Assembly: GCA_949130485.1 (NCBI GenBank) | Contig: OX422187.1 | Coordinates: forward strand, 10,780,898 to 10,844,897 | DNA length: 64,000 nucleotides | Direction: 5' to 3' | From: Agelas oroides | Taxonomy: Eukaryota > Porifera > Demospongiae > Agelasida > Agelasidae | Part shown: positions 35,114 to 56,182 of the stretch, piece by piece | Layout: each line of letters opens with the position of its first letter | Position numbering within the stretch: position 1 is the stretch's first letter | Notes under the pieces: generated by a model | Databases searched by the model: none | What the model was told of the DNA's origin: nothing | The model's input: the letters and a program-made list of their open reading frames with translations, nothing else | Made by a program: the position numbers and the translations under genes

Positions 35114-36441
35114 ATTGACACGAAAACCCGTTGTCCAGTATCGTCTTTCGAGTAAGGAGAAGAACAGTCTCATTAAATTGTTCAGTGGACTAACCAAGCA
35201 GGAATATTGTGCTCTTTAGGGGGTGTTGATCCAGACTTCAGTGGGTGGGTCAGTGTAAACATTGAATAATGTGCAAACAGGTATATGAAGTAATGAATAA
35301 TATGGTCGTGTAATATTAGTGCATGTAGTGCAGGTATCCAAAAGTTATTCATTGCTTTGTGAATAATGAAGTAAACTGTTTACTGTCACTGACATTTCCA
35401 GCGTCTATAAACAGGGTCATTTTGGTGTTACTTTTGTCAACTCAATGTGTGGTGCACATGGGTTAAGGGTTCTGAGTTCTTCAATAAAATTATTGCTGTG
35501 AAGCTACATTATGTTTACAAACACTGCCACTCCAATGCACTCCCCACACACAAGTGATTGACCCCCAGCATACCAATGTGTGGTAAAGGTTGAGCTCAAA
35601 TTGGATTCATGTGTTTGACTAGCGAACTGTATGTGCGGTGCATCCCCACTTTTATTATCATGGCATCTTTGATATGTCATGATAACATGCATGACTCATC
35701 CATAAGTTATTTCAGGAACAATTGTGCTTAGCATCAGAATAACTACTATAGCACATGCAATTTTGGCTGAATAATACAGAAATGTTGGTGTCATACAAAG
35801 ATGTGTCATCTACAATCAGTGGGCAAAAATTGCACTATGATACCATGGGCTGGTCTACCAATCTTAAGGTTTTGTACACATGGTACCTGCTGCTTGAGTA
35901 AGAAAACAACTTGGACGTCTTCAGGTTCCCACTGTATCTGTGTTGGTGGCAGTTGGTAAAACGATAACTGAATCAGTACAACTGAAGAATAAACTATTCC
36001 CAATAGTGATGTAAACACCACCCAGATTTATAGAACATGCTTCTCTTTTACACTTCAGCTGGTGTGAAGCAAGCTTGATTAGCCTGGTGTGGAAATATCC
36101 ATACATAATCCTGTTAGCCGCAGATTAACATCTTAGTACGCCGAGCCAAAATAGGCTTAACCCAGCCCAACATCAACAACTAAGCGACGATACGCTGGCG
36201 TATACTTCTTTGATTTGTGTTTATGATTGTAGTATCATGATTCGTGGTATCTTCTCTATTAAATGTTTCCACTGCAAACTATATTATATGCGTAAGCTTA
36301 CACACATAGATAAAAAGCTACTCACCCGGGATCAGAGAAGCGGCCCGTGAACTAGGCTACAAGTTCGCAATCTGGTATTTTAAAGCTGGGAATTGGAACG
36401 AGACAATCCAGATCGAGTATGTGCACGTGACACTTAGCTCG
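35114..36441. promoter_or_regulatory. Bidirectional spacer between RTK-2 and Fringe
   Basis: The two genes are head to head with 1.3 kb between start codons. TTAGTACGCCG near 36133 is shared with the RTK-0 and RTK-1 upstream blocks. A minus-strand donor-like CCCGG|GTGAGT (last exon base 36326) sits only about 115 bp from the Fringe ATG. Promoter elements such as TATA were not convincingly placed. Confidence 0.4.
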
Positions 36442-39400
36442 ATGGATTTCTGTCCTCGGCTGGACTTTTCGCTCACAGTTTTTGCACTTTCCCTGTACCT
36501 TATTGGAGAGGCTCTGTGTCCTGAAAGTGAAGAATCGTGCACATCAGATGATGCTACCAGCTGCAAGGAAACAGGAAGTCTTGGACAGCTCTCCAGCTCT
36601 TATGTTTCAGGGCTGAATGACACTTTCATTCTTGGTAAACAACCTCAAAGGCAAACTTGTGGTGCAGATTACTACTGTTCTGCAGTATACATCTCTGTGA
36701 AGACGACAGTGTCCTACCATGAATCCAGACTGGCTGTTCTGTTGCTGACGTGGCTGCAGACAGTGAGACCTGAACAGGTTATGCCTTGAGTCAGCCGCCA
36801 GCCATTTCATTTGATATCCACACCCCAGTTTGAACAGAGAGTCCTCAATTCTCATTTGCCCAGGGGGTGTGCTTTACCACACTGGATGTCAAGGAGTTTC
36901 ATACTGTAATATTATATGCTAGTGTCCGGGGTCTGGGCACGAGACTAATTAAGTGCATGGCTTTGCCCAGAGGTGTGATCTGCAATGCCATAATTTATGT
37001 TCTGTTCTACTGTTTAGTGTCCAGGAGGTTACATGCATTGCAAGAAGTTGTCACAAGTTGGTCATCTGGGAAAAGGGGGTGGATATGGACATTGAATGGA
37101 ATAGCTCAATGTTGATAGTTAACCTCATTGTCACAACAACAGCCTGATAAGTGTAATCATTTATGCTGTGTGTTCGATATTAACTCAGCAATATGCCATT
37201 ACTGTGAGCACTGCAGTATGCAGTGTTTCAGTAGATGCATTCACACACAAGCACATACTATATGAATTCAGCCTTGTTCCCAGGCCCCACCCAGCTTTCC
37301 GTCGCTTGCAGTACGGAAAAGCGGGGAGAGCCTGGTATCTTTTCTCACGTGAGCATGACGTAATTGAAAAATGGCGAAAATTTGCAGAATTAACAGGCTG
37401 CGTTTCGCATATCTTCAACTGACTACACGCTCAACGCTTGGTGTGTATGACCCCCACTAGCTAGATACGTGTGGTAAGTTACCTGGTACCTTGGCTCTTT
37501 TTGCTGTTCTGGACCCGGTGTGCCCACGCACAATTAAACCCTTTCTACCATCCTTTCTATCCTGACGTCACTCACGTGAGAAAAGATTCCCGCTTTACCA
37601 TACTAATAAGCGACGGAAAGCTGGGCGGGGCCTGGGAATGAGGCTAATATGAATTAACTACTGGTGTCCAAACTGTCCATCTACCACCTCTGCATAAGCT
37701 AGTAGAGAACTATGCATAAAGCTGTCATTGTCACCGTGGGACATTTTACATCATGAATGGTGTTAATAGTCACTGCCCCTCAAGAAAGTATACAACACAT
37801 TTCACATTCTGGTATATATGGTGTGACTAGTCATCCTCTAGATAACGTTCTGACTTAGAAGAAACAGTCATTATTAGAAGAAAATTCTTACGATAGTGTC
37901 TGTGTGTAATATGCCTGTATGCTTGAATTCATTTTACCTACTGTAGGTTCATATTGTTACTGATTTGGACAGTGATGACCAATGGACCACAATAGCAAGA
38001 AAAGCAGGTGACCACTTAGCCTCAGCCAATGGTGTACCTCATTTTGATTTTCTATGCTATGTTCTTGCAGGTTTCTCTGTGTTTGAGGCAAACTGCTCTG
38101 TAGGCCACCACCGGTAATCTACCTGCTGTGTACACTTTATTGGTGCTAAATTAATTTTCGAAGTAAAGTAACTGTCGTGTAAGTCATTTAGCTTAAAAGT
38201 ATGACAGCATATTACACCCCAAGATGCAACTTAAAGGACCCGTGTAAATAACTAATATATTACACAGGCAGGAGGAAGCGTTGAACATCCAATCTGAGTT
38301 GATATTCGTTAATGGCACGGTGCACTTACCCTATGAATGAAACTTTGGTACACCAACAACTCTCCCTTCACCAGCTACACTACTGTCACCTAGCCTCGTT
38401 CCCAGGCCCTGCGCGTTCGTCGCTTGCAGTACGAAATTCGCGCAGAGGGCCTGGGCTCGTTCATCACGTGATGCGTGCCGCAGGACGCGTTTTTACGTCA
38501 CACCAGATATGGCCGCGCCGTGTTGCAGCATTGGTTGTACCCAGATAACCACAAATGGAGTTGGAAGAACCTGAAACAGGTCACGCGCGTACGATAGACT
38601 ACAGTAGTAAACTCGAGCTGAAGAAGACGAGGAGCCGAAATCCAGGTTCGACCTAGTAACACGATGTGGCCAAGGTATCTGAATATATACGTCTACTATC
38701 CAGGTAAGCATGGCAGCTTGTGCTCTTCCGCTGCCGAGACTTTTAACACTTAGGTAAGTTTGCACGCTAACCATTACTGTGATCTCGGGGGACCTCTTTC
38801 AACGGTAAACAAGGCGCCAGCTCCTCTATGACATCATTGATTCTAGTAGAAGGGTCGTGACGTAAGCTGCGGCACGCATCACGTGATGAACGAGCCCAGG
38901 CCCTCTGCGCGAATTTCGTACTGCAAGCGACGAACGCGCGCAGGGCCTGGGAATGAGGCTAACTGTCACCCCTCACAGCGACTCCCGAAGCACTTACGTG
39001 ACGTCACACGTTCAATATACTACGTATAAAATGATTGCGTGTATTGAGCGCGCTACCGCGCTATGGGCTGATATTACGCGCGTAATGCGCGCGAGTATAA
39101 AGAGGTGAAGGCGTGCCTTGCTATTCACAACTGATGTCTGGCTCCTCCCTTGAGGGTAAAGCTTTTTTAAGAAACCACAAAACTCTGAACTCTAAGGCTT
39201 TCCACTTCAGGAAAATTTGCAGCACAAAATCCTGATCTCTAAAACCTACTTCAGGTCTTGTAGCTAAGTAGCAGTGGCCTACCAGCAAACAGTACCTCTT
39301 ATAAGCATTAAGCATCTTGGGGTGTGGTTACTTTGCTCGATGTATGCAGGCTTAATTAGTTGCTGTTGTCAAGACTTTTTACTAGACTACATTCTGCTTG

Positions 39401-42168
39401 GCTGTCAATAATCAATAATCACTGAACTGGGCTATATGCACTGCTTTTTTGAGTAAACTGTGGATGGCCTCGTACATATCTAGCTCTATCTGAAATTGAC
39501 ATAAAAGGTTTTACTGGTGCAGAAAACGATACAATTGGAGTATCCAATTAATGTAATAAACCCTTGAGTGTACCTTCATTCAGTGAGGAATCAGTCTAAG
39601 TTTGTTACATACTCTTCCCTAAGGAAGTCGCTGTGCTGTAAATCTGGCGTAGAGTATGAGCAATACTATACAGCGAGAGAGAATGGAGAGCAATATCAGT
39701 GAGTTTTCTGTACTAGCCGTTCAATAGCGTAAGTATTAACTAGTTGCATGTGTGTTGAGTTCACCATCACAATTGTTTGTGGGTTATACATTCCACAAAT
39801 ATTTCAGGTGGTTCTGCCATTTTGATGATGACATATATGTGAATGTGCCAGCACTTGTTACAACTCTTGGGAAGTATAACCCGACTGAAGAGCAATGGTA
39901 CCTAGGAAGATGGTCTGTTAACAGAAAAGAGAAAATCGAGGTATTTAGGGTTCTAGCTGTAGATGTTTGTTGTTTGCTGCTCATACTGTATGCATCTGAC
40001 ATTATCTGTGTTCTGCATGTCTACTTTTTTAGATCCCAGTAAAGAAACTTGAAGTCTTTCCAGATCACGTAAGGTGCCAGTCTTAAACCCTAACCATATC
40101 TGTGTAGTGAGGATACCTGTGCAATGAAAGGGCAATCATTGATCTGTGTGCTAATACACAAAATATTTAAGCCACATTAGCATAAAGAAAATTTCATCCA
40201 CAAACTAGTAAGATGTAAAGAACATACCCGAACCATTATCCTTGTTACAAATCTGTTGCACACGTATGGTAGCCTCATTTTTAGGCTCCTCCATCTCCAA
40301 TCTTTGAAAGATCAAGTTTTTGATCTTTTGCATGGAGAGAGTCTTGGGACAGTGATCATCGCATACCAGTGTCACTTGTCTTATTTAACAGAAATCTTCA
40401 TCATACTACTTTGCCACTGGAGCAGCATACTGCATTAGTTCATCACTCATGGATGAACTTGAGTTATACCTGAGGTAAAACTATTTTACTGTTCACATAC
40501 GTAGAACATTTAGTAATCAATGGTAAAAGGGCTACTATATACTGCACACTACTGTACTGCACAAACATTGACTGATTTAGTATTCAGACCTTTTGATCTA
40601 AAGCATTGCGTTTGTTCTCTCCTTCCATGCATGCATTTCACTGTTTGGTATGTTGATTGTGCAGAGGAACGGCCTTTGAAATGAGTGGAAACAGCCTGCA
40701 GCTGCCAGATGACATGGTTGTGGGTGCAGTTGTGGGTATGTACAGCCACTTTGCCAATGTCAGTTCTCATAGTTGCTCAACTTCTCCCTTGGCCCATTCT
40801 GTTTATATTTTTACTGTGCACACATGCAGAATAACAATAAATTGGTTCTGTCCCTCCGTCTACCAGCAAAAATATGTCTCAAACACACGATTTAACAATC
40901 ACAATATAACTGTCTGTATCTTAGAGCAAGTGTACCTGAAATGGCTTTATTTCTTGCATTTCCAGGAGTAAATGCTCTAATGGGCACCTGTAATCTGTTG
41001 ATGTTTTGCAAGAACCAACCATCATAGAAGGAATACACTTCACTCATCATAGACTCTATTTAGTTGCTGGCAACTGCTTGAAGTCTATCTTTCTTATTTC
41101 AGGTGCCATACTGGGGTATGAGTTGACTGAGGTGATTTCAATGAACTCTCACCTCAACAGACTGGCAAGGATTAAACCAGACAACCTTAAGGACCAGGTA
41201 AATTTATAACCTCAAACAACCACACTTGACCAATGATCTTATATGTGTTTGCATCATATCTGAGCAAAGTGTCGTAAATTTATTACTTTGATATTTCCAC
41301 AACAGTATTTTCCTACTCCGGTGCCATGCAATATCACATGATATTTCACGGGTGTTATTGCACGGGCTATGTGATATCCTAGCAACCACAATATGCTTTA
41401 ATTAGAATCGATGCATTTGAACGGCAAGCTACTTGGTACTTTGTGTGAGAAGAGACACAATGCTGTTTAGGTAATGGATAATAAATATACACTCGTTAGT
41501 ATGCATATTGTGGTTATTGCATGCTAACTCATGTAATAAGGTCGATTTGCATATAACATACAGGAAAGGAACATTCTCATCTCACAGCATTCCACACATT
41601 TTACTTCAGATTACGATCAGCTATGGAGAATTTAAGGTTGTCAACAAACCAGTGATTAAGAACCTAGTCAATATACCAAATGCTGTATTTGATGAGGAAG
41701 AAGACCCTACAAGGTAAGTTCTATACAACAACTCTACACCCCACAACAGTTAAATTGCTTGGTAGCTGCCTTATATTAATAACTAACTTTCCATACTGTT
41801 TGGGCAAAAGTTTAGTAGTTAATATCTAAGAAATTTGATTGCCTATGACCCCAACAGGAATTAGAACAGCATTCCAAAGCTACCATTATTGTGTTCTACA
41901 ATTGTGTGTAGTTAGTCAAGGAAAGATGCTAAGAGGGAGGGAGTGGGGGTGGATCAGGAAATGTATGGGCACCTCAGCCATAATATTTTTATACAGCATT
42001 ATTTAAGCTAAAGAAGCTGCCAGCTATACATGGTTACACTGTAGACTTAGTGGTCCAATTAGACAACCTATACCTTAACAATGCAATAAATAACCTGCCT
42101 TTTTCTACAGGTTCCTGTCTTACCATTGTTTCCTGCACCCCTCAACACAGTGGTGCAACTCCAAATGA
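36442..42168 (+). CDS. FNG: Fringe-like beta-1,3-N-acetylglucosaminyltransferase (GT31)
   Basis: Eleven exons join in frame to 364 residues, about the usual Fringe length: 36442-36777, 37947-38007, 38071-38113, 39624-39698, 39808-39940, 40033-40068, 40392-40474, 40665-40735, 41103-41197, 41610-41713, 42111-42168. An N-terminal hydrophobic segment (FSLTVFALSLYLIG) is a Golgi signal-anchor. Hallmarks are VYISVKTT, SLCCKSGVEYEQYY, WFCHFDDDIYVNV with the metal-binding DDD, YFATGAAYCIS, LQLPDDMVVG, ITISYGEF and the terminal DPTRFLSYHCFLHPSTQWC. Fringe extends O-fucose on Notch EGF repeats in the Golgi. The usual GGAG of the FATGGAGFC motif reads GAAY here. MITEs lie in introns 1 and 3. I chose ATG 36442 over an upstream GTG. 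Confidence 0.88.
37269..37646. mobile_element. 378-bp MULE-like MITE with 9-bp target duplication
   Basis: Ends CAGCCTTGTTCCCAGGCCCC and GGGGCCTGGGAATGAGGCTA form TIRs that extend through GCTTTCCGTCGCTT. The duplication ATATGAATT is at 37260-37268 and 37647-37655. It lies in Fringe intron 1. Confidence 0.88.
38391..38961. mobile_element. 571-bp MULE-like MITE with 9-bp target duplication
   Basis: TIRs of about 95 bp start TAGCCTCGTTCCCAGG and include CATCACGTGATG. The duplication ACTGTCACC is at 38382-38390 and 38962-38970. It lies in Fringe intron 3. No transposase ORF. Confidence 0.92.
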
Positions 42169-42477
42169 TCTGTTGGCCATGTGGCTGCAACCTTTTGTAG
42201 TACATGTACTTTTAGATTTCTACATTGATGTTTATGGAATGGATGCATCTTTTGGCCATGTTTTGCTACAGAAATGCTGTTCTACCATAACCAAGTTCCA
42301 AACGGATGCACATGTCAACACGTCATCATTATGCACGGCTTCGAGACACATCCGGTCCAGCCATGATAAAGTGTGTGGTTCTGAGCGTCGCTATACACGC
42401 ATGCAGTGTGCGATGGCTGCACAACCTTGATATGCTAGGCTTTTCATCCCGAAATCGACAAAGGAATACTATTTTAG

Positions 42478-42538
42478 CCAGCTTTCCGTCGCTTGCAGTA
42501 CGACGGAGAGCTGGGTGCGGTCCTGGGAACGAGGCTAG
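42478..42538. mobile_element. Fragment of the MULE-like MITE family
   Basis: It contains CAGCTTTCCGTCGCTTGCAG and ends GGGAACGAGGCTA. The left end is missing and no duplication is visible. Confidence 0.6.
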
Positions 42539-42555
42539 CGTATAGTGCATTGAGC

Positions 42556-42561
42556 AATAAA
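42556..42561 (+). terminator. Candidate polyadenylation signal for Fringe
   Basis: AATAAA lies about 390 nt after the Fringe stop, just past a MITE fragment. Only the hexamer supports it. Confidence 0.25.
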
Positions 42562-43242
42562 GAATATTTTCTACAAACAACGAGAACATGTCATTTGATT
42601 CAGAGAATAATACCGGTAGCTGGAAAATTTGACGGGTTGGTGACCGGAGTTGAAACCACCAAATTAAATGGTAGATGTAAGTATAGCATATCGGAACTCG
42701 TGAATTGCTATCCTTTGCAAGTCATGCTATTACTTTTCACTAATTGCACACCTTGTACGTGAGTAAATGTACTGATGCTAAATATATTGATTTAGTACAA
42801 ACCCATTAAAACGTCGTGAGAATGATATCAATGGCAGTTTATTCAAGATCTTGCATGTTTATCAAACTAATGGAGCACTAAGGTTTAACTAAACCACATT
42901 TACTAAATAAAATGTTCCAACCAACACCAGATATATTGGCCGTCTACAATCACTGGACTGGACTAGCACTATAACATATGGGATGAGAAATCCATTACAT
43001 GCTGGGTACACCTTCACTAATACTGAAGGCCTAGTAAATTATTTACTCCAGGACCACAGTATAGCTACAGAGAAGGCTACAGGGTTCCACACAACTCCAT
43101 AGGCGAGTAAGTCTTGTTAGAAAGTGTAAAAATGATTTTTAGTGTCAGTCCACCAGTCCAGTCCACTAAACAACCTGACTTCAGTGAAAGAGGTCATCAT
43201 TACACCATAATATTAGCATACTACAGCTACACTGTATTGCTC

Positions 43243-43309
43243 TAGCCTCGTTCCCAGGCACTCACTCGAAAAATCTGATTTTTTGAGCAAGCGCCTGAGA
43301 ATGAGGCTA
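43243..43309. mobile_element. 67-bp miniature MULE-like element
   Basis: Ends TAGCCTCGTTCCCAGGC and GAGAATGAGGCTA. Flanks TGTATTGCTC and TGTAATGCTC are a 10-bp duplication with one mismatch. The interior is a short AAATCTGATTTTTT hairpin. Confidence 0.75.
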
Positions 43310-43935
43310 TGTAATGCTCAAGTGTATATTAGTGAGCAATTCATTCAATACCCAATACAATGTTTGTTCCTTTCTTTTTACAAACCAAGCCTCATCTACA
43401 CTGCTAATCTCTGTTCCCAGGAGACAAAGAGCAAAACAACATAGAGTGCTGCACCATCAAATCTTTGACATGCAACTTTTGCTCCCCCCCTCCCCTTGAC
43501 AATTGTGAAGCCCAGGTTATGCATTGGCTATTGTCATTGAAAAAAATATAAACTTGGCATCCAATCACTCTGTGCATAAAAGGTTGCATGTTTTGGGGTT
43601 AACATAATGCATCATGCAGCCCTACAGGCTAGTGAGTCTTGTTAGAAGCCATAAAAATGATTTTTTAGTGTCAGTCCACCAGTCCAGTCCACTAGTCCAG
43701 TCCAGTGATTGTAGACGGCCAGATGTATTTCTGCTCTGAAGTATCTGTATGCATTTTGAGGTACTTGCCAAAACATAAAACACTGGCAAACAGCAGCAGT
43801 TAGCAAACCTTATAACCTTACACACTTAAGCACTTGAACCATATGCACCTAGCGGTCCAGGTTTTACATACACTTTAGTTGTGATTTCAGACATTCAAAT
43901 TTCTTTACCGCTGTACCAACAGCTTCCAGCCTCGA

Positions 43936-44013
43936 TCATTCCCAGGCCCCACCCAGCTTTCTGTTGCTTGCAAAAAATGACAGAAATCTTGGCAGGGCCT
44001 GAGAACAAGGCTA
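43936..44013. mobile_element. Degenerate MULE-like MITE copy
   Basis: It runs from AGCCTCGATCATTCCCAGG to GGCCTGAGAACAAGGCTA and contains CCACCCAGCTTTCTG. The target duplication is unclear. Confidence 0.55.
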
Positions 44014-44147
44014 AGCTCTATCAAGTATTTTCCTTTGATTGGCCTGAAGTAATGCAATGAATCAGTGTAGTGCAAAGGGAGCACCTTTGTTCAATTGAAA
44101 TTTGTAGCTATGGGGAAAATAAAGACCACACAATGGGAACTATGCAA

Positions 44148-44196
44148 CGTGACAGGACGTTACAGGACGTTACAGGACGTGACAGGATGTGACAGT
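44148..44196. repeat. Short tandem repeat of about 11 bp
   Basis: GACAGGACGTT-like units repeat about four to five times upstream of RTK-3. Confidence 0.85.
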
Positions 44197-44546
44197 CACA
44201 TAAATAAGCATGTCACACAGTAACGCAAGTCTATATGACATACCGGTATGCAATACTTTCAGCTGCAGTTGCAGTGCATTCAACCCAATTCAATTCCGGA
44301 GTTGGGATCATTCCTGATTAATTAATGAAGTGGCAAATCTACCAAAACAAAGACTTCAAATATGAATCCAATCCAGTTTTTGAAACGTAGGTCATCAGTT
44401 TACTTTACATTGTGAGTCAATCAGCATTGTTACATAAAATATACATTTAAGTGCTAAACAATAATTTTAGTTTGCTCAGTGACTCGCAATAATAAACTGT
44501 TCTTCTCCAAAGTTCACTTGACTGCTGCAAAAGAGGATACTGAACA

Positions 44547-54722
<10,176 letters not shown>

Positions 54723-55392
54723 ACTAACTTTTGAAGTAACATTATGACATACATGTGTTACATTTGGTAGAGTATATACATCCTTGAAGCTATTTGTGCA
54801 CTGGATAACATTATATAGTTTGACCAACTAGTGGTACAGTCCTAAAAACAATGAGATTGAAACTTTACTTTCAAAGAACATGCACATGTCTGCATATTGG
54901 ATACAGTGTTTGAATGTTTTTGTTGTTGTTGTTGTTGTTGTTGTTGTTGAACTGTATTAAAATTGTAATTAGTTTGTGCAATACTCTGTGGGTTTTGACC
55001 AGAGTGCTGATATTGTTGCTACCTCTCCAAGGCTCAATCACTCTAGCTACAATATCCCTAGGCTCTTTTTGTTGATGTTTGAAACCGAGCCAATTTTCAG
55101 GAGGAATACCATAATTATGCTAATTTGCGACCACTACACTAGCTTGGGTCTAATTAAAAGAGCCATGGTTTAAATAGTCACTATAATAGCAAACACTGTT
55201 TAGTTAACAGTGTTTGCTATTATACTTTTCTATAGTACACGAGAAGAAACCCACCATTGGGCTTTAGGCAGGAGGGCATTTACTCAAAGGAGGCATATTA
55301 GCAAGTGTCTACAGTATAATTTATTCAGTACCAAACTTGAAGTTTTCATTCCATGCTTGAAATCTATTAATTGTTATTTTTTCCTTTTACAG
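54723..55392. other. 3' flank of RTK-3
   Basis: No gene is seen. There is a (GTT)n run at about 54928-54952 and a perfect hairpin at 55182-55224. Confidence 0.6.
55182..55224. repeat. Perfect 19-bp inverted repeat with a 5-nt loop
   Basis: TATAATAGCAAACACTGTT (55182-55200), loop TAGTT, then the exact inverse to 55224. It could be a transposon footprint or a structured RNA. There is no evidence of transcription. Confidence 0.8.
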
Positions 55393-56182
55393 GTGCCATA
55401 CTGGGACATGAGTTGACTGAGGTAGAATTTTCACTTCAACGGACTGGCAAGGATCAAACCAGATGATCTTAAAAAGCAGGTACAGTATATTAACCTCATA
55501 CATCAAGTGGCTAGTTATGATAGAACAAACGTGATTGTACCTTCATTCAAATGACATGGTATATACACATTGTCAGCAATACCACATCTCAGAAGGAGTA
55601 TATGTACCACGCAGTATGACACTGACATGAACATTGTGTACCTTGACATCATAAATGTACAGGGGTTGTTGCATGGGTACAGGAAATCTTCTCATCTCAC
55701 AGTAACCACAGAAGTCACCAGGAATTTAGGGGCTCCTGGCTTGAGCTGCCAGTGTTCAACCACTGAGCTGTACAGCCACCGGACAACTACCTGCCCTCAC
55801 AATGACACAATCCTCCACATGTACTATTAAGGGTCAAAAAAAAAATTCTCTCCATCAGTATACAATAGAGGACTTTGAGGGTGTGTGGTTGTCTATCTAT
55901 ACCAGGAATTGTAGGTTGTGTTATCTAAAACACCAAATACTATTTCCACATCCAGATTACAATCAGCTATGGAGAATTTAAGGTTGTCAACAACCAGTGA
56001 TTAAAGAACCTAGTCAATATACCAAATGCTGTATTTGATGAGGAAGCTGATCCTACAAGGTAAGGCCTACCCTTTACATTGTATATAGTATTCTCTCAAC
56101 ATATCATATCCTCTGCTGCAGGTTCCTGTCATACGGCCATTGTCTCCTGTACCCCTCAACACAGTGGTGCAACTCCAAATGA
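55393..56182 (+). pseudogene. Fringe 3'-end pseudogene
   Basis: Three exons matching the last three of Fringe remain: 55393-55480, 55956-56059 and 56122-56182. The first has lost 8 bases and is frameshifted. The second has a one-base deletion giving VNNQ then stop, followed by a compensating insertion. The third still ends STQWCNSK then stop. Upstream Fringe exons are absent. It stands in front of RTK-4 as Fringe stands in front of RTK-3. Confidence 0.85.
55716..55782 (-). repeat. tRNA-derived SINE head
   Basis: The minus strand shows AGCTCAGTGGTTGAACACTG and a CTGGCAGCTCAAGCCAG arm like those at 14198 and 28357. Confidence 0.5.

Larger units (their letters stand above)
42169..44546. other. 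Spacer between Fringe and RTK-3
   Basis: No gene is seen. It holds fragments of the MULE-like MITE family and a dispersed repeat with CAGTCCACCAGTCCAGTCC (about 42940-43170 and 43630-43725). GGCAGTTTATTCAAG at 42834 and the following sequence recur at 57784 upstream of RTK-4. This marks the tandem duplication. Confidence 0.6.

Noticed and set aside
36421-36441. GTG start seven codons upstream of the Fringe ATG
   Set aside because: Nuclear animal genes start at ATG. The ATG at 36442 gives a good signal-anchor.
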